From Paenibacillus silvestris (GTDB lineage Bacteria; Bacillota; Bacilli; Paenibacillales; NBRC-103111): a stretch of 64,000 nucleotides of DNA. The notes under the pieces are model-generated. The model ran no database searches and had not been told where the DNA came from. It saw nothing but the letters and a program-made list of their open reading frames with translations. Below are positions 1 to 8,643 of the stretch, one piece after another (the first letter of the stretch is position 1; each line of letters starts with the position of its first letter). Location: positions 533,065-597,064 of the forward strand of contig NZ_WTUZ01000022.1 of assembly GCF_009882985.1 (NCBI RefSeq). The letters run 5' to 3'. Both the position numbers and the translations under genes were made by a program.

Positions 1-101
1 TTATGGAGCAAGGCGTTATTGTGGAAGAAGGCAAGCCTACGCAAATCTTCGAGAACCCGCAGCAAGAGCGGACCAAGTCCTTTTTGTCCAAGGTGCTTTA
101 G
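1..101 (+). CDS. Amino-acid ABC transporter ATP-binding protein, C-terminal end (partial)
   Basis: Only the last 33 codons are inside the window; the gene enters from the left. The readable tail contains EQGVIVEEGKPTQIF followed by ENPQQERTKSFLSKVL and a TAG stop. This is the typical end of the GlnQ/HisP class of polar amino-acid ABC ATPases, where the D-loop/H-loop region is followed by a G.I.E.G.P..IF..P...RT..FL motif. The ATPase would power uptake of a polar amino acid together with a permease and binding protein, presumably located to the left. The substrate cannot be told from this fragment. Confidence 0.85.
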   Translation, partial: MEQGVIVEEGKPTQIFENPQQERTKSFLSKVL

Positions 102-132
102 TACGGTGAATGAGTGAATGAATAAGAATAGC

Positions 133-183
133 AAGGGGCTATTTCATTGAGTCAGAAATGACGTGATGGGTGGCCTCTTTTTT
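133..183 (+). terminator. Possible terminator after the ABC ATPase gene
   Basis: An AGGGGC arm pairs imperfectly with GGCCTCT about 40 nt downstream. An inner ATTTC/GAAAT stem lies inside, and a run of six T follows. The pairing is irregular, so this is only a plausible terminator. Confidence 0.35.
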
Positions 184-232
184 CGTGAAGCTAGGGTGAT
201 CTAGTCCGGAGCGAGCGAGTGGCGAAGAAATA

Positions 233-413
233 GGGGAACTACAGTCCCTTATTATGTGTATATCAGAACATATAGCCAGTTCGAGGGAACTATGATCCGC
301 TAATTGAACGAAATGCTGTTGAAAAGTAAGATTTTAAGAGAAATAAGCGCCTGTAGTTCCCAATCATCCCCCAAATAGCTTATCTAGTCCAAAATAGAGC
401 CCTGTAGTTCCCC
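233..413. repeat. Intergenic 51-nt-period inverted repeat array, locus I (family A)
   Basis: The 449-nt gap before the histidine kinase holds four copies of one short unit. Two are forward: GGAACTACAGTCCCTTATT at 235 and GGAACTATGATCCGCTAATT at 286. Two are inverted: GTAGTTCC preceded by CGCCT at 353, and by GCCCT at 404. Both same-strand pairs are exactly 51 nt apart. The head-to-head layout could fold as one long imperfect hairpin. Related loci lie at 51423-51600 and 61302-61430. No ORF occupies this stretch. The origin (REP/BIME-like or miniature element) is unknown. Confidence 0.75.
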
Positions 414-484
414 ACTTCCGCAATTACATGATCGTATCGTATTCGTTTTCACATCGGCCGTGAACAACAGCCTCTCTGATATGT

Positions 485-515
485 CTATCTTTTTGGTAAA
501 AGATAGATTTATAAT
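485..515 (+). promoter_or_regulatory. Palindrome and -10 box upstream of the two-component operon
   Basis: CTATCTTTT and AAAAGATAG form a perfect 9-bp inverted repeat around a 4-nt TGGT centre (485-506). A consensus TATAAT -10 follows at 510-515, about 35 nt before the kinase start codon. No good -35 hexamer is seen at the normal distance, and the palindrome covers the place where it would be. That layout suits a repressor or activator site. Which protein binds it is unknown. Confidence 0.5.
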
Positions 516-550
516 GAAATAACTATCAACGGCAACATGAAGGGTGACGT

Positions 551-2308
551 ATGCGATCGCTGCTCAGACACGTGTTTAATCGCTTTCAATTCCGTGTGCT
601 TCTCTATATGCTCCTGGTTATTTCACTTCCATTAGTCTTGGCCATGTATTTATTTCAGGGGCAATTTTCTGCCTATAGCAAGAAGGAGTTGACCCTTTCT
701 GTAGATCAAAAGCACGATCAAGTAATCGCTTCCATCTATCAGGGGCTGCGCAACGCTTCAGATATTACCCACAGGGTGACGGAGGATTATGGCGTATTAA
801 CTTTTGTCAAAATGAAAGAGGCCGCTTCCCGAGAAGGAAAAGAATTGAATGACTATACGAACAGTCTGCTGTCCGATCAAATGCTTCAGAACCGTTATCT
901 AGAACAGGTATGTTTGACTTTGCAATCATCGAATCGAACGCTATGTGCTCAGAGTGCAGAGGCGCCGGGGATGCTGGATACACGCATCAGAAGTGCTGAG
1001 AAACGGTTTGAACCATTAATAGCTGAGTATAGCAAACTTGATGCGTATCTGCTGACCTATACGGAATCGATCAAGGACAAGTCAAGCTTACAGGAGCTTG
1101 GAAGGGTAACGTTATGGGTCAATATGAACAAGTTGATGAAGGAATTATCGGTTAAAAACAACTTTCAGGCGTATGTTCTTATGGACCAGAATAATAAAGT
1201 GGTCTATCGCAATGGCTTATACACGGGCGAAGAATTGAAGAGCGCAGGACGCGCTACTGACTATTTGCGCACAGATGATTCATTCATTCACTCTGCGAAA
1301 CACGTAGATATGATAGGGGGCGTCCAGTGGACGTCTTATTATGAAACAGCGATTCCATCATTTATTTCAGCATTTCCCTATTATCGCGCTTGGCTGATCG
1401 CTTTTGTAGCTCTGGTTGTTATGCTCAGTGCAGGCAGCGCACTCCTGTTCATGACTTATGTAACGAGGCCCCTCGATGTACTCAAAGCTTTGATGAACCG
1501 AGCAGAGCTTGGCGATTTGAGAGCGTACTGGACATCCAAAACCTCCACCGAGTGGGGGCAATTAGGTCAAAGCTATAATCAAATGTTGAATCGGCTAGAA
1601 GATCTTATTAAGCAGGTAAAAAGAGAGGAATCGCTGAAAAAGGAAGCGGAAATGGAAGCACTCCATTATCAGCTGAACCCGCATTTTCTCTACAATACAT
1701 TAAATACGATAAAATGGGTGGCCAAAATACATAAAACACCTCAGATATCAGAGGTTGTAAGTGCATTGGTTCGTCTGCTGCAAGCGAGTTTAGGCAAGAA
1801 GGGCGAGTTTATTACGCTGCGTGAAGAAATAGGGCTGATCCGAGACTACATGGAGATTCAGAAGTTTCGCTATGGGGATCGCATTCAGGTTGTCTCTCAA
1901 GCGGATGAACTAACATTGGGCTGTTTGGTTCCAAGGATGTTCCTGCAGCCGCTTGTGGAGAATGCGATTATTCATGGGATCGAGCCGGCCAAACGGGAAG
2001 GCGTCATTACGATTCGGACATGGCTCGATAGAGACCTCCTATTTTGCCAAGTGGAAGACAATGGTGTCGGGATGCAGGTGGAAGAAGGCAGCTCTGGTTG
2101 GAAAGCCATGCATGCTGCAGGAGGAAGCCGATCCGATCGGATGCTGAGAGAACGAATGAGCGGTGTAGGTATTTCGCATATTCGGGAGAAAATCAAGCTT
2201 TACTACGGGCCGGAATTCAAAATGCATATTGCCAGCAAACCTGGGGAAGGAACCACGATCAGGATGTCACTTCCTATCCATCAGGGAGAGGAGTTGGAAG
2301 CAGAATGA
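551..2308 (+). CDS. Membrane sensor histidine kinase, YesM/LytS-type (His_kinase family)
   Basis: A 585-residue sensor kinase of the two-component type that pairs with AraC-type response regulators in Paenibacillus. TM1 lies at about residues 15-35, followed by an extracellular sensor domain of about 240 residues and TM2 at about 281-304. A HAMP linker comes next, then the His_kinase phosphoacceptor motif HYQLNPHFLYNTLN (about 372). The ATPase N-box is QPLVENAIIHG (about 465) and a G-box is DNGVGM (about 502). The ATG has a good Shine-Dalgarno (AGGGTG). Its stop overlaps the regulator start (ATGA), so the two are co-translated. Members of this family often sense sugars or cell-envelope peptides with a neighbouring transporter. 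The operon downstream is an ABC exporter rather than a sugar importer, so the signal is not evident. Confidence 0.93.
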   Translation: MRSLLRHVFNRFQFRVLLYMLLVISLPLVLAMYLFQGQFSAYSKKELTLSVDQKHDQVIASIYQGLRNASDITHRVTEDYGVLTFVKMKEAASREGKELNDYTNSLLSDQMLQNRYLEQVCLTLQSSNRTLCAQSAEAPGMLDTRIRSAEKRFEPLIAEYSKLDAYLLTYTESIKDKSSLQELGRVTLWVNMNKLMKELSVKNNFQAYVLMDQNNKVVYRNGLYTGEELKSAGRATDYLRTDDSFIHSAKHVDMIGGVQWTSYYETAIPSFISAFPYYRAWLIAFVALVVMLSAGSALLFMTYVTRPLDVLKALMNRAELGDLRAYWTSKTSTEWGQLGQSYNQMLNRLEDLIKQVKREESLKKEAEMEALHYQLNPHFLYNTLNTIKWVAKIHKTPQISEVVSALVRLLQASLGKKGEFITLREEIGLIRDYMEIQKFRYGDRIQVVSQADELTLGCLVPRMFLQPLVENAIIHGIEPAKREGVITIRTWLDRDLLFCQVEDNGVGMQVEEGSSGWKAMHAAGGSRSDRMLRERMSGVGISHIREKIKLYYGPEFKMHIASKPGEGTTIRMSLPIHQGEELEAE

Positions 2309-3891
2309 ATGTACTTGTTGTGGATGATGAACCCATCATTCGTTTGGGATTGCGTACATTGGTGGATTGGGAGATGCATGGCTTTCATTATGCCGGTGAT
2401 GCGGAAGATGGCCTAGAGGCAGTTGAACTGCTGGAATCACTTCAAATCGATATTGTGATAACGGATCTAATCATGCCCCGTATGGACGGCATAGCGCTCA
2501 TAAGAGAACTAAGAGATTGGACAAGACCAATTAGTTCCATTGTTCTAAGCTGTATGGACGACTTCACCTATGTGAAAGAAGCGATGAAGCTTGGAGCTAA
2601 GGACTATATTCTGAAGCCTACGATGGAGCCAGAATCGCTAATTGACATCTTACTGGGTGTTAAGCGAGAGCTCGAAGCCCAGCGGAATGAGCAGAGAGAG
2701 CAGCAGATTCGCGAGCTTGAGCTGGCGTCCACGAAGCAAATGCAGCTATCAAATAGGCTGCAGGCTTACTTGCAGACCAAGCTTGGCGAAGCTGAGCTGC
2801 AGGCAGAGCTCTTCGGGGCAGACGCGCCGCCGAGCGGCTCTGCCGGCGCAAGTGCCTCAAGCAGCAGCTTAGTCAGCCTGCTGCTGCACACCAGCGCCGC
2901 CGTCATAGACTGGCGCTGGACCGGCTGCCTGGCGGCGCTGCCGCTGGCCGCCGACAGCACGCTGCTGCTCCTCCCAGCAGCAGCCGAACAGCAAGACGCC
3001 GCCGAAGATGGCGGCGTCTATGCCACAGCCGCGGCGCTTGAGCGCGCCGCGGAGGTCCGGCTCGCGCACGCGCCGGACTGGTTCATCGGAGCCGGCGTCG
3101 TCATCCGCCGGCTCGCGGACGTGCAGCCTGCCGCGGCGCTGCATGCGCGGCAGGTGCAGGAGCGATTCTACAGCTCCAGCTGGAATCGCCTGGTTGTGCA
3201 TGCGCCGGAGGCAGCATGCGGGCAAGGGCATGCGCTGCCGTTTGAGATTCGCAGCGACCTGCTGCGCTGTGTGCTGCACAATAACAGCGAGGGGTATCGG
3301 CACCATGCGGAGGCGCTTTGCCGCAAGCTCGGGGAGCAGCGCCATGACAAGGAGAAGGTGTTGATCTTCATCCAGGAGCTGCTTGCGCTGGCCGCAGGTT
3401 ATGCGCGCGAACGCGGCTGCGCAGCGCTTGAGCGATACGAGGAGCTATACGTGAACAGCAAAGCTCTGAGCGGCTGCAGCAGGTTCGAGCAGGTCAGTGA
3501 AGTGGTTTTTCAAGCGATGAGCATGCTGATGGAGAATGGCTTGGTTGTTGGGAAGGAGCCGGTTCATCGCTCAACCAATCCCTTTATTCGTAAAGTTTTG
3601 ACTTATATGATGGACAATTATGCATCACCGATAAGCACATCGGACATGGCTGATTATGTCAGATTGAGCCGCAGTTATTTGAGTGATTTATATAGCAAGG
3701 AAATGGGAGAATCGCTGAGTGAAACGTTGACGCGAATCCGTATGGAAGAGGCGAAACGCAGGCTGCGCACGGGAGAAATGAAGGTATATGAAGTGGCTGA
3801 TGCCGTAGGATTTCCAGATGCGAAAACATTTGCCAAGACATTCAAACGCGCAGTCGGATGCTCGCCGAAAGAATTCGAGAAGAACAAATAG
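2305..3891 (+). CDS. Response regulator with AraC-type DNA-binding domain (YesN-type)
   Basis: A 528-residue partner of the upstream kinase; the ATG at 2305 overlaps the kinase stop. The N-terminal receiver domain carries the acidic pair D7/D8, phosphoacceptor D54 (DIVITDLIMPRMDG) and the conserved lysine in DYILKPT. The C-terminal 105 residues form two AraC helix-turn-helix motifs (HTH_18) ending KEFEKNK. The central linker is poorly conserved. It is also visibly different in composition: 3001-3060 counts 45 G+C of 60, whereas 3601-3660 counts 24 of 60, and the linker is correspondingly Ala-rich. It probably activates transport or envelope genes, possibly the ABC operon that starts 100 nt downstream; that link is inference. 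Confidence 0.92.
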   Translation: MNVLVVDDEPIIRLGLRTLVDWEMHGFHYAGDAEDGLEAVELLESLQIDIVITDLIMPRMDGIALIRELRDWTRPISSIVLSCMDDFTYVKEAMKLGAKDYILKPTMEPESLIDILLGVKRELEAQRNEQREQQIRELELASTKQMQLSNRLQAYLQTKLGEAELQAELFGADAPPSGSAGASASSSSLVSLLLHTSAAVIDWRWTGCLAALPLAADSTLLLLPAAAEQQDAAEDGGVYATAAALERAAEVRLAHAPDWFIGAGVVIRRLADVQPAAALHARQVQERFYSSSWNRLVVHAPEAACGQGHALPFEIRSDLLRCVLHNNSEGYRHHAEALCRKLGEQRHDKEKVLIFIQELLALAAGYARERGCAALERYEELYVNSKALSGCSRFEQVSEVVFQAMSMLMENGLVVGKEPVHRSTNPFIRKVLTYMMDNYASPISTSDMADYVRLSRSYLSDLYSKEMGESLSETLTRIRMEEAKRRLRTGEMKVYEVADAVGFPDAKTFAKTFKRAVGCSPKEFEKNK

Positions 3892-3925
3892 ACACCTTTT
3901 CCAACAAAGGATGTCTATTTTTTTG
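3888..3925 (+). terminator. Rho-independent terminator of the two-component operon
   Basis: ATAGACA-CTTT pairs with AAAG-TGTCTAT around a short loop and is followed by a T-rich tract. It overlaps the stop codon of the response regulator gene. Confidence 0.85.
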
Positions 3926-3990
3926 TTATGTAAAGGTTTACATTTAGAGAGAGAGTTCCATGATTTAGGAATAAAGATGAGGTGCTAACT

Positions 3991-4686
3991 ATGACTATGC
4001 AGGTAGATCAGGTGCCTATGGTGCAAGCAATTGGCGTTACGCGCGTATTTGGAAAAGGATCGGGAGCGGTTCACGCATTGCGTGGCGCTCATCTCAGCAT
4101 TCCCAAAGGCAGGCTTGTGGCACTGCGTGGAAGATCGGGGTCCGGCAAGACGACGCTGCTCAATATTCTTGGGGCCCTCGACCATCCTTCGGAAGGTGCC
4201 GTTTATTTGGAGGGCATGGAGATCAGCTCTCTTTCTGAGGCGAAGCGTAATGAAGTCAGACGGAAGCAGATCGGTCTTATTTTTCAATCCTTTGCTTTAG
4301 TCCCCTATATGTCGGCCTACGAGAATGTTGAGTTTGGCTTGCGCATATCGGGCATTCCTCCCAAGCATTATAAGCAATTGGCTGAAGAGGCGCTGGATTT
4401 CGTTGGTCTGAAAACGCGAATGAAGCATCGTCCTTACGAGCTTTCGGGTGGCGAGCAGCAGCGGGTTGCAATTGCCAGAGCTATTGCTCACAAGCCCAAG
4501 CTGATTTTGGCAGATGAGCCCACAGCGGAGCTGGATAGCAGAATGGGGCTGCAAGTGCTTAAATTGTTCAAAGATTTGGTGCAAGAAGGAATGACCATTA
4601 TTTTGACCACACATGATCTCGCTATTATGGAAATTGTAGATGAAGTGTATGCATTGGAGGATGGTACCATTGTCGATGAAGGTTAA
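3991..4686 (+). CDS. ABC transporter ATP-binding protein (MacB/LolD-like exporter ATPase)
   Basis: A 231-residue ATPase with Walker A GRSGSGKTT (residues 47-55), Q-loop FQSFALVPYMSAYENVE, signature LSGGEQQR, Walker B LILADEPTAE and switch histidine TTHD. These fit the MacB/LolD/FtsE group that drives FtsX-type permeases. ATG 3991 is chosen because GAGGTG lies seven bases upstream; a GTG at 3982 in the same frame is less likely. The gene overlaps the following lipoprotein gene by 11 nt and opens a four-gene operon. It is the first of two ATPases serving what appears to be a single large permease, so the pair may work as a heterodimer. Confidence 0.93.
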   Translation: MTMQVDQVPMVQAIGVTRVFGKGSGAVHALRGAHLSIPKGRLVALRGRSGSGKTTLLNILGALDHPSEGAVYLEGMEISSLSEAKRNEVRRKQIGLIFQSFALVPYMSAYENVEFGLRISGIPPKHYKQLAEEALDFVGLKTRMKHRPYELSGGEQQRVAIARAIAHKPKLILADEPTAELDSRMGLQVLKLFKDLVQEGMTIILTTHDLAIMEIVDEVYALEDGTIVDEG

Positions 4687-5710
4687 TCCATTTGCGTCGA
4701 AGTTCTTTCTTATAACTGGTGTTGTGCTATTGCTGGCAGGGTGCTCCCTGCTGCCCAAAGAAGAGGAGGCGCTAAAGCCGCCATTAGTGAAACCCGTGAA
4801 AGAAAATTTTGAACTTTATGAAGTGAAGAAAGGCAACATAACGAAAAAAGCTACTTTCATGGGAACCTTCAAGTCGAGCCAAACGAGCAATTACTATTTT
4901 AAGGAATCAGACCATCGCTTAGCAGCTCTACGTGTCAAATTAGGCGATGTGGTTAAGCCGGGTGATGTGCTGGTTGAACTGGAGAAGGGGGATTTAGAAA
5001 CTCGAATTGCCCTTCAAAAGCTGAACTTGGAGAAAGCTCAGATTGCCAGCGTACAAACCAGGCAGGTTGATCCTGATCAAGCACTGACGCTTCGTTTGAA
5101 GGATATTGATATTGAAGCTGCGAAGCTGCAATTGACATCGTTGCAAGCGCAGTTGGACAAGACCAAGCTAGTGGCAGAGTCCAGTGGAATTGTCACTTTC
5201 ATCACGGATGCTCAGCAAGGAAGTGTAGTGGATGCCTTCAATACACTTGTGGTTCTGTCCGATCCTGAACACTTGGAGCTCTCTTATGAAGCTACAGATA
5301 TCGGAACACTTACAGGCATAGAAGTTGGTATGAATGTAGAAGTGAAGCTCGCGAAATCTGGGAGTACGGTGCAGGGCAAAGTGCTGCGAACACCATCGAG
5401 TACTCCCCCAACGGATAACAAAGCACAAGCCGAAAGAAATGCCAAAACAATTATTATTGGGGTTCCTTTAGGAACAGAAGGTGCAGAAATTGGTGCATCT
5501 GGAGACATGACGATTGTCGTGGAGCAGCGAGAGAATGTTATTGTCATACCGCGAAAAGGACTGCGGACTTATCTGGGCAGAGATTATGTGCAAGTGCTGA
5601 ATGGGGAAAGCCGTAAGGAAATCGATGTTGAAAAAGGTCTTGTTACCTCAACGGAAGTTGAAATTCGGAGCGGGCTCAAGGAAGGCCAAAATGTCATTTT
5701 AGAGAACTAG
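4676..5710 (+). CDS. HlyD/MacA-like membrane fusion lipoprotein
   Basis: A periplasmic-adaptor-type protein of about 344 residues. The N-terminus has a hydrophobic stretch ending in the lipobox LLAGC, so it is probably lipid-anchored on the outer face of the membrane. It then shows the HlyD/MacA pattern: a barrel-sandwich half (LRVKLGDVVKPGDVLVELE), a short coiled-coil helix pair (about 130-175), the return barrel half (AESSGIVTFITDAQQGSVV) and a beta-barrel domain ending in VIPRKGLRTYLG. In Gram-positives such proteins guide substrate to or from a MacB-type permease, here encoded immediately downstream. The start is uncertain: ATG 4676 or an in-frame TTG at 4670, with GGAGG at 4655-4659. Confidence 0.85.
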   Translation: MKVNPFASKFFLITGVVLLLAGCSLLPKEEEALKPPLVKPVKENFELYEVKKGNITKKATFMGTFKSSQTSNYYFKESDHRLAALRVKLGDVVKPGDVLVELEKGDLETRIALQKLNLEKAQIASVQTRQVDPDQALTLRLKDIDIEAAKLQLTSLQAQLDKTKLVAESSGIVTFITDAQQGSVVDAFNTLVVLSDPEHLELSYEATDIGTLTGIEVGMNVEVKLAKSGSTVQGKVLRTPSSTPPTDNKAQAERNAKTIIIGVPLGTEGAEIGASGDMTIVVEQRENVIVIPRKGLRTYLGRDYVQVLNGESRKEIDVEKGLVTSTEVEIRSGLKEGQNVILEN

Positions 5711-5731
5711 TACTTTCTTAGGAGGATTGCA

Positions 5732-8641
5732 ATGGCTTTATTTCTGATGATTCTCCGTAAAATGGTTAAAAATCGCTGGCTCGAGCTTAGTTTGTTGATA
5801 GGGCTCATTATTTCCGTAGCTCTTGCAAGCTCGATGCCCATTTATACACACGCCATTTTACAGCGCATGCTGATCAAGGACTTGGAAGTTCTGCAAACAG
5901 ACACCACGCAATATCCGGGGCAAGTGTATAACTACGCGTACTTTGTACGATCCGAGAAGGAGCAGGACACCGATCATCTTCTCGCGGAAACGGATGCTTT
6001 TTTGAAAGAAGAAAGTCATGGATTTGGCGTACCGATCCTGCTTGCGACGACCATGCGCAGCACGATGAATTTCAATTTTAAACCGAGTGATCCAAGTAAA
6101 GTCGATCCGAGTGTGAAGCGTCTAGGCGAGCTGACAACGATGTCGGAGTTAGAGAAGCATATTCGCCTTGTTGACGGTGTCATGCCCTCTGCAGAGCCTG
6201 TGAATGGCGTGTATGAAGCATGGGTATTCCCTGAACTGTTGACGGAGATGAAGATTGTTCTTGGCAACGAATTAATCATTCAAGACGAGGATTTGAAACA
6301 AAACATTCGCATTAAACCGGTAGGGGTCATTGATCGCAGCGATTATGCCGATCCATATTGGACGAATAATATGTATGACTTGCGTTCAAGATTTTTCATT
6401 CCCTTCGGATTATTTGAGAAAGAAATTACCAATAACAAAGAGTTTACCAGCTTGTATTGCTTTTGGAATTACATACTCGATTATCACCAATTAAAGCTGG
6501 AAGGATTAGGGGCTTATACGGCTGCACATGCACAAATGGAAGGCTACTTAAGCAATCGGTTCAACTCTTATAAATCCGAGAATCCCGCGCTTCCTACCCT
6601 GAAAGTGTATGGTGACAAAGAGAAAAAATTAAGAATGATGTTATGGTCGCTGAATGTGCCCGTAAGTATTCTGCTAGCTTTCTATTTATTCATGGTTGCT
6701 AATTTGATCACGGAGAGGCAAAAAACAGAAATTGCCGTTCTGCGCAGCAGGGGAGCTAGCCGTACTCAGATTTTATTAGGTTATGTGCTGGAGGGGGCTT
6801 TATTAGGGGGCATTGCTCTTCTAGTTGGACCTGCTATCGGCATGCAATTAACCAAAATCTTGGGAGCTTCCAATGGGTTTCTGGAATTTGTACAACGCGC
6901 TGCAATGGAGGTTAAGCTGAATCAAGAGGCTTATCAATATGCTTTGATTGCCGTGGTGGCTTCGGTTTGCATGACGCTCATCCCTGCCGTTATGGCAACT
7001 CGCACGACCATAGTGGGTCATAAGCAAGCATTAGCGAGGAAAAACAAGCTTTCTTTTGTCCATAAAATCTTTCTCGATATTGTCTTATTGGCTGTATCCA
7101 TTTATTTATTGCAGAGCTTTAACCGGCGGATGACGGATCTGGTTGCTCTGGGGCTGGATTCAATGGACATGAAGGTTGATCCTCTTCTTTTTGTTGTGCC
7201 GGCACTATTCATATTTGCAATGGGTTTGTTTCTCCTTCGGATCTATCCGTGGATTATTCAACTGATCTATACGGCAGGGCGCAAATGGTGGCCGCCATAT
7301 CTGTACTCGACGCTCCTTCAGGTAGGCAGGTCCACGACACAGTACCAATTCATTATGCTGTTTATCGTGATGACGCTGGCAACTGGGTTGTTTAGTGCGA
7401 GCGCAGCCCGGACGATGAATAAAAACATTGAAGAGAAGATCCGCTATACGAATGGGACAGATATTGTTCTGCAAACACCTTGGGATAATGATGCACCGCC
7501 TCCACAATCAGGCGCATCTGGACCTTCGGGTGATGCGGGTTCTCCTGCGGGCGAGGTTGTTGTGAAGAAACGCGTGCAATATACGGAACCGCCGTTTCTC
7601 CCATTCACCCAACTGCCAGGTGTGGAATCTGCTGCTCGTGTTTTTCAAAAGAAAGATGCGTACCTTTCCATTGGCAAAGAAACGAAGCGGACAACGCTGA
7701 TGGGGATTGATACCGATGAATTCGGTCAAACTGCTTGGCTGCGTGATCAATTGCTGGATCATCACTTCAACGAATATTTGAACTTGCTCGCTGGGGATTC
7801 CAAGGCTGTGCTTATATCCAGGTCCATTGCCGAAGAAACGGGAGCCAAAGTTGGCGATACGGTGAATATTGGATGGGGAGATGTAAGAGGTACAGCATCC
7901 ATCGTTTATGGCATTATTGATTACTGGCCAAGCTGGAATCCTAATCCGGTATTGACGGCCTCATCGAGTAGTACTAGTAGTACGTCTGGCTCAACAAAGC
8001 AAACGAAAGTGGATGCACCTAAGCTCGTCGTTGGGCATCTCTCCTACTTCCAAAATAATTTGGCCGTGGAGCCTTATGATGTATGGCTTAAGCTGAAACC
8101 CGATATGACTAGTCAGGCATTATATGATGCGCTAGAACTTAAACATATCAAGATTGAAAGCTTGGTTGACACGAAGCAAATGTTGGTCCGTTCCAAGAAT
8201 GATCCCTTCCAACTGGCTGTGAATGGCGTAATGACACTTGGGTTCTTGATTGCGATAGGCATCAGCTTTATGGGATTTCTTTTGTATTGGGTGCTTTCAC
8301 TATCCGGTCGGATTTTGCAATTCGGCGTACTTCGTGCGATGGGAATTTCGTATGCTCAGTTGATTGGGATGCTAGTCGCCGAGCAAATGTTAACTTCAGG
8401 CGCTGCTGTCCTAATTGGTATGATCACTGGGAATACGGCCAGCCGTTTGTTCGTTCCCTTGTTCCAATTAACATTTGACTCATCGAGTCAAGTGCCGCCT
8501 TTTCAGGTGAGTTTCGATCCTAATGATCAGCTGCATTTGTACATCATTGTCTTAGTTATGATAGGAATTGGTCTACTGCTGCTTGGCGGGATGCTCTCCA
8601 GAATTAAGATTCATCAAGCCATTAAGCTTGGGGAGGATTAA
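5732..8641 (+). CDS. Large FtsX-type ABC transporter permease
   Basis: A 969-residue permease preceded by AGGAGG. It has an N-terminal TM helix (about 17-40) and a long extracellular domain. A first FtsX block of four TM segments (about 305-430) contains ERQKTEIAVLRSRGASRTQ, the usual FtsX cytoplasmic loop. Further TMs lie around 450-510 and 540, followed by a second extracellular domain. The C-terminal FtsX block (about 835-960) contains LQFGVLRAMGISYAQ. So two FtsX units are fused in one chain. Two low-complexity linkers, PPPQSGASGPSGDAGSPAG and a Ser/Thr run near residue 750, sit in the second outer domain. This architecture suggests export or extraction of a peptide, lipid or antibiotic; the substrate is not evident. 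Confidence 0.9.
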   Translation: MALFLMILRKMVKNRWLELSLLIGLIISVALASSMPIYTHAILQRMLIKDLEVLQTDTTQYPGQVYNYAYFVRSEKEQDTDHLLAETDAFLKEESHGFGVPILLATTMRSTMNFNFKPSDPSKVDPSVKRLGELTTMSELEKHIRLVDGVMPSAEPVNGVYEAWVFPELLTEMKIVLGNELIIQDEDLKQNIRIKPVGVIDRSDYADPYWTNNMYDLRSRFFIPFGLFEKEITNNKEFTSLYCFWNYILDYHQLKLEGLGAYTAAHAQMEGYLSNRFNSYKSENPALPTLKVYGDKEKKLRMMLWSLNVPVSILLAFYLFMVANLITERQKTEIAVLRSRGASRTQILLGYVLEGALLGGIALLVGPAIGMQLTKILGASNGFLEFVQRAAMEVKLNQEAYQYALIAVVASVCMTLIPAVMATRTTIVGHKQALARKNKLSFVHKIFLDIVLLAVSIYLLQSFNRRMTDLVALGLDSMDMKVDPLLFVVPALFIFAMGLFLLRIYPWIIQLIYTAGRKWWPPYLYSTLLQVGRSTTQYQFIMLFIVMTLATGLFSASAARTMNKNIEEKIRYTNGTDIVLQTPWDNDAPPPQSGASGPSGDAGSPAGEVVVKKRVQYTEPPFLPFTQLPGVESAARVFQKKDAYLSIGKETKRTTLMGIDTDEFGQTAWLRDQLLDHHFNEYLNLLAGDSKAVLISRSIAEETGAKVGDTVNIGWGDVRGTASIVYGIIDYWPSWNPNPVLTASSSSTSSTSGSTKQTKVDAPKLVVGHLSYFQNNLAVEPYDVWLKLKPDMTSQALYDALELKHIKIESLVDTKQMLVRSKNDPFQLAVNGVMTLGFLIAIGISFMGFLLYWVLSLSGRILQFGVLRAMGISYAQLIGMLVAEQMLTSGAAVLIGMITGNTASRLFVPLFQLTFDSSSQVPPFQVSFDPNDQLHLYIIVLVMIGIGLLLLGGMLSRIKIHQAIKLGED

Positions 8642-8643
8642 GG

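Noticed and set aside
2869..3345. Minus-strand ORF of 158 codons inside the response-regulator gene
   Set aside because: It is antisense to a coherent coding frame in the GC-rich section, where stop codons are rare; there is no start signal.
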